Source: Chryseobacterium nepalense
GTDB taxonomy: Bacteria; Bacteroidota; Bacteroidia; Flavobacteriales; Weeksellaceae
DNA: 64,000 nucleotides
Assembly (NCBI RefSeq): GCF_023195755.1
Contig: NZ_CP096203.1
Location: 682,001-746,000 of the forward strand
Reading direction: 5' to 3'
This document shows, in pieces, positions 60,942 through 64,000 of this stretch. A program made the position numbers and the translations under genes. The notes below the pieces were generated by a model. It worked only from the letters and a program-made list of their open reading frames with translations, made no database searches and was not told the origin of the DNA. Position 1 is the stretch's first letter, and each line of letters begins with the position of its first letter.

Positions 60942-62555
60942 TTACAGTAACAAAGTTAAAGGATTTTCAAGATACGTTTTTAAAGTCTGTAAGAACTGAG
61001 CTCCTGTAGCACCGTCTACAACTCTGTGATCACAAGCTAATGAAAGCTTCATGATGTTTCCAACTACGATCTGTCCGTTTTTCACAACCGGTTTTTCAAT
61101 AATTGCTCCTACTGAAAGGATTGCAGAGTTGGGCTGATTGATGATGCTTGTAAATGTTTCAATACCGAACATTCCAAGGTTTGAAATAGAGAATGTAGAA
61201 CCTTCCATTTCATTTGCTTTAAGTCCTTTGTTTTTCGCTCTTGCAGCCATATCTTTCACTGCAGCAGAAATCTGGGTATAGTTCATCTGATCTGTATTCT
61301 TAAGAACAGGAACAACCAGTCCGTCCGGAATTGCAACCGCTACACCCACATTGATGTTTCCTCTGTGAATGATCTTATCACCTGCCCAGCTTGAATTTAC
61401 CTGCGGATGTTTTCTTAACGCAACAGCCGTTGCTTTGATGATCATATCATTAAAAGAAATTTTGGTATCCGGTAAAGAGTTGATTTCTTTTCTCGCCTCA
61501 ATTGCCTTATCCATGTTGATTTCAACCATCAGATAATAGTGAGGAGCCGTGAATTTACTTTCAGAAAGACGTTTTGCGATAACGTTTCTTACCTGTGAAT
61601 TCGGAGTTTCCGTATCTTCACCCTGAACGAAGCTTAATGCCACCTGTGCGGCAGGACTTGCAGCCGGAGCTGAAGCGGCCGGTTTAGATGCAGAAGGCTG
61701 GTAATTTTCAATATCTTTTTTAACGATTCTTCCGTTTTCTCCTGAACCCTGAATGCTATTAATATCAACACCTTTATCCTGCGCCATTTTCTTTGCTAAA
61801 GGAGAGATCGCTACTCTGTCTGTAGATGAAGAATCTGCAGCAGGAGCCGCTTTTTCTTCTAATTTAGCTTCCGTTTTCTGTTCAGCAGGCTTTTCTGACG
61901 ATGAAGAAGCTGCTTTAGGAGCACCAACTCCTGAAACATCCGTTCCTTCTGGTCCGATAATCGCTAAAACTGAATCAACAGGAGCAGCACCACCTTCTTC
62001 AACACCTTGCTTTAATAATACTCCGTTGAATTCTGATTCAAAATCCTGAACCGCCTTATCGGTTTCGATTTCAGCAAGGAGATCGCCTTCTTTTACGGTA
62101 TCGCCAACATTTTTGTGCCATTTAGCCACTTTTCCTTCCGTCATTGTATCGGAAAGTCTTGGCATTGTAATCACTTCCACACCTGCAGGAACCTCAGCAT
62201 CAGCCTGTTCTATACTGGTTGCATTATTTTCTGTTTTATGGTCTTCGTCCACTTTTTTCTCTTCAGAATCATTGGATTTAGGAGCTTCACCACCAGTTAA
62301 CCCTGAAATATCTTCTCCTTCATTACCGATAATTGCCAAAACAGAATCTACAGCAGCAGCGCCTCCTTCTTCTACTCCAACGTATAAAAGGGTTCCTTCT
62401 ACTTCAGATTCAAAATCCTGAACGGCTTTATCAGTTTCAATTTCTGCTAAAATATCTCCTTCCTTTACTTTATCTCCTACTTTTTTATGCCATTTAGCCA
62501 CTTTTCCTTCCGTCATTGTATCGGAAAGACGTGGCATTGTAATTACTTCTGCCAT
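60942..62555 (-). CDS. pdhC: Pyruvate dehydrogenase E2 (dihydrolipoamide acetyltransferase), two lipoyl domains
   Basis: A 537-aa E2 component that passes the acetyl group from lipoamide to CoA. Two lipoyl domains are nearly identical: residues 1-78 and ~127-205, each with the lipoylated lysine in ETDKAVQDFESE (Lys43 in the first). Between and after them are Ala/Pro/Ser/Glu-rich linkers. A peripheral subunit-binding domain follows (ISPLAKKMAQDKGVDI, near residue 248), then the catalytic domain with the active site DHRVVDGA near the end. It is downstream of pdhA on the same strand. Confidence 0.96.
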   Translation of the reverse strand: MAEVITMPRLSDTMTEGKVAKWHKKVGDKVKEGDILAEIETDKAVQDFESEVEGTLLYVGVEEGGAAAVDSVLAIIGNEGEDISGLTGGEAPKSNDSEEKKVDEDHKTENNATSIEQADAEVPAGVEVITMPRLSDTMTEGKVAKWHKNVGDTVKEGDLLAEIETDKAVQDFESEFNGVLLKQGVEEGGAAPVDSVLAIIGPEGTDVSGVGAPKAASSSSEKPAEQKTEAKLEEKAAPAADSSSTDRVAISPLAKKMAQDKGVDINSIQGSGENGRIVKKDIENYQPSASKPAASAPAASPAAQVALSFVQGEDTETPNSQVRNVIAKRLSESKFTAPHYYLMVEINMDKAIEARKEINSLPDTKISFNDMIIKATAVALRKHPQVNSSWAGDKIIHRGNINVGVAVAIPDGLVVPVLKNTDQMNYTQISAAVKDMAARAKNKGLKANEMEGSTFSISNLGMFGIETFTSIINQPNSAILSVGAIIEKPVVKNGQIVVGNIMKLSLACDHRVVDGATGAQFLQTLKTYLENPLTLLL

Positions 62556-62567
62556 AATTTATTTTAA

Positions 62568-62640
62568 TTTGAAAATTTGGTAATTTGTTTATTTGAAAAT
62601 TAAAAAAGATGTGATAATAAATCATTTTCAAATTTTCAAA
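62568..62640. repeat. Inverted repeat TTTGAAAATTTG between pdhA and pdhC
   Basis: TTTGAAAATTTG (62568-62579) and its complement CAAATTTTCAAA (62629-62640) are 49 bp apart, in an AT-rich region with several related (T)TTGAAAA/TTTTCAAA words. A dispersed simple repeat or a loose hairpin in the operon transcript. Confidence 0.4.
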
Positions 62641-62663
62641 CTTTCAAATTGACTTATTATCTT

Positions 62664-63665
62664 TTAGTTTTCTAATTTGTCTAAGAACGGGTAATCTTGT
62701 TGAGCGTATACATACTCATAGATTTTTTCTGCATCCGGATATGGTGAGTTTTCCATAAATTCGATACACTCTTCCACGAAATCTCTTGATTTGTTATCCA
62801 TTGCTTCCAATTCTTCGTCGGTAGCCCAGTTGTTTGCCAGGATTCTTTGTTTGATCAGTTCAATAGGATCATCATTTTTGTGAATCGCAACTTCTTCTTT
62901 AGATCTGTATGGTTCCGCATCAGACATAGAGTGGCCTCTGTATCGGTATGTTCTTGCTTCGATAAAAGTAGGGCCATCTCCTCTTCTTGCTCTCTCGATT
63001 GCTTCATAAGCAGCTTCAGCCACTTTTTCAGGATCCATTGCATCTACTGCAAGACAAGGCATTTCGTAACCCAACCCTAATTTATAAATATCCTCGTGGT
63101 TGGCGGTTCTTTTTACAGAAGTTCCCATTGCATACTGGTTGTTTTCCACAACAAAAACTACCGGAAGTTTCCAGTTCATCGCCATGTTAAACGTTTCATG
63201 TAATGAACCCTGTCTTGCCGCTCCGTCTCCAAAGAAGCAGATATTTACCGCTTTTCTGTCAAAATACTGATCTGCAAAAGCGATCCCGGCACCTAAAGGA
63301 ATCTGCCCACCTACAATACCGTGGCCTCCGTAAAACCTGTGTTCTTTGCTGAAGATGTGCATAGATCCACCCATACCTCCTGACGTACCTGTAGCTTTAC
63401 CGCAAAGTTCGGCCATAATTCTTTTAGGATCTACCCCCATCGCCATCGGATGGATGTGGCATCTGTAAGCAGTGATCATACTGTCTTTGGTTAAATCCAT
63501 TGCATGGGTAAATCCTGCGGGAATAGCTTCCTGACCGTTATACAAATGTAAAAAACCTCTGATTTTTTGCTTTAGATAAAGAGAACGGCATTTGTCTTCA
63601 AACCTTCTCCACATTGTCATATCTTCATACCACTTCAGGTATACCTCTTTAGAAAATTCTTTCAT
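62664..63665 (-). CDS. pdhA: Pyruvate dehydrogenase E1 alpha subunit
   Basis: A 333-aa E1 alpha, the thiamine-pyrophosphate enzyme that decarboxylates pyruvate. The TPP motif is GDGAARQGSLHETFNMAMNWKLPVVFVVENNQ (GDG...NN). The phosphorylation-loop type region RYRGHSMSDAEPYRS and GMGGSMHIFSKEHRFYGGHGIVG are conserved. An E1 beta partner gene and E3 are not in the window. The gene is 108 bp upstream of pdhC on the same strand, so they are likely one operon. Confidence 0.97.
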   Translation of the reverse strand: MKEFSKEVYLKWYEDMTMWRRFEDKCRSLYLKQKIRGFLHLYNGQEAIPAGFTHAMDLTKDSMITAYRCHIHPMAMGVDPKRIMAELCGKATGTSGGMGGSMHIFSKEHRFYGGHGIVGGQIPLGAGIAFADQYFDRKAVNICFFGDGAARQGSLHETFNMAMNWKLPVVFVVENNQYAMGTSVKRTANHEDIYKLGLGYEMPCLAVDAMDPEKVAEAAYEAIERARRGDGPTFIEARTYRYRGHSMSDAEPYRSKEEVAIHKNDDPIELIKQRILANNWATDEELEAMDNKSRDFVEECIEFMENSPYPDAEKIYEYVYAQQDYPFLDKLEN

Positions 63666-63792
63666 GTGTTGAGCTCTTGCTTATTTATTATGAAATAGTT
63701 GAGCAAAATTATAAAAAAAACTTTGTTTTTATTGTATACCTGCCCATTGTTTTTTTGCTTATAATATTATATTTACATTGTCAAACTTAATT

Positions 63793-64000
63793 ATGGAAGA
63801 AAAACAGCCTTCATTTATTCATAAAATCTCAAGAATTATATCAGACTTTTTTAATCCACTGGTATCTTTAATTATTTTTTTTATTTACATGAGCATTAAA
63901 AATTATGCTTTAAACGATTCCCTCCTCTACTTTCTTCCGATTGTATTAATGATCATTCTCCCTGTAATTATCTGGCTGGTATGGAATGTGAAAACCGGAA
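63793..64000 (+). CDS. PAP2-like membrane phosphatase (3' partial)
   Basis: The frame starts at an ATG (63793) and runs off the window. The first 69 residues have a polar start (MEEKQPSFIHKISRIISDF) followed by two hydrophobic helices, FNPLVSLIIFFIYMSI and FLPIVLMIILPVIIWLVWN, as in flavobacterial PAP2-like phosphatases. The catalytic motifs would lie beyond the edge, so the call is tentative. Confidence 0.5.
   Translation, partial: MEEKQPSFIHKISRIISDFFNPLVSLIIFFIYMSIKNYALNDSLLYFLPIVLMIILPVIIWLVWNVKTG

Overview
This AT-rich 64 kb window looks like chromosome from a Flavobacteriia bacterium of the Chryseobacterium/Elizabethkingia type. The evidence is a type IX secretion C-terminal tail on the first protein, Bacteroidota -7 promoter boxes (TAnnTTTG) before many genes, weak Shine-Dalgarno signals, and families typical of the group. 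There is no rRNA, CRISPR array, transposase or prophage. One tRNA (Arg, anticodon CCT) is present. The assignment to a genus is inference.

Layout. 0-5.4 kb: 3' part of a secreted endonuclease I-type protein, then tssE, tssF (type VI baseplate) and a DUF3829-like lipoprotein. 5.5-13.6 kb: uvrA, small envelope proteins, era, DoxX and an S9 peptidase. 13.7-21 kb: a HAD phosphatase, a Crp/Fnr regulator, an acetyltransferase, and a ligase-associated DNA-repair cluster (Lhr-like helicase, ATP-dependent ligase, MBL exonuclease) that lacks its usual fourth gene, pdeM. 21-27.3 kb: a MocR/GabR-type regulator divergent from a five-gene biotin operon (unknown ferritin-like di-iron protein, bioF, bioD, bioB, bioA). 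27.4-32.5 kb: a YetF-like protein, a hidden 49-aa ORF, two exported ferritin-like proteins, a fasciclin protein, and an ECF sigma/anti-sigma pair.

32.6-48 kb: aldo/keto reductases, a ClC channel, NDH-2, an OmpH-like chaperone, small stress-type proteins, map, a pyruvoyl decarboxylase, an ArsR-AHSA1-DUF4256 operon, threonine aldolase and a DtxR/MntR regulator. 48-64 kb is mostly minus strand: endonuclease V, an M28 peptidase, a Na+-pumping pyrophosphatase fused to an OmpA domain with a soluble pyrophosphatase beside it, RadC, an L,D-transpeptidase, a LolD-like ATPase, a bile-acid-type symporter and pyruvate dehydrogenase E2 and E1 alpha. A PAP2-like gene starts at the right edge.

The strongest lead for something undescribed is the biotin locus. 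Its first gene encodes a protein with a complete ferritin-type di-iron ligand pattern, bioC and bioH are absent from the operon, and a MocR regulator faces it across 63 bp containing an operator-like sequence on the promoter. This suggests an oxygen-dependent, di-iron route to the pimeloyl precursor under MocR control. Other leads are the pump-OmpA fusion, a five-copy 22-bp phased repeat before an aldo/keto reductase, several structured or TIR-bounded intergenic repeats, and two exact convergent DnaA boxes after the mntR-like gene.
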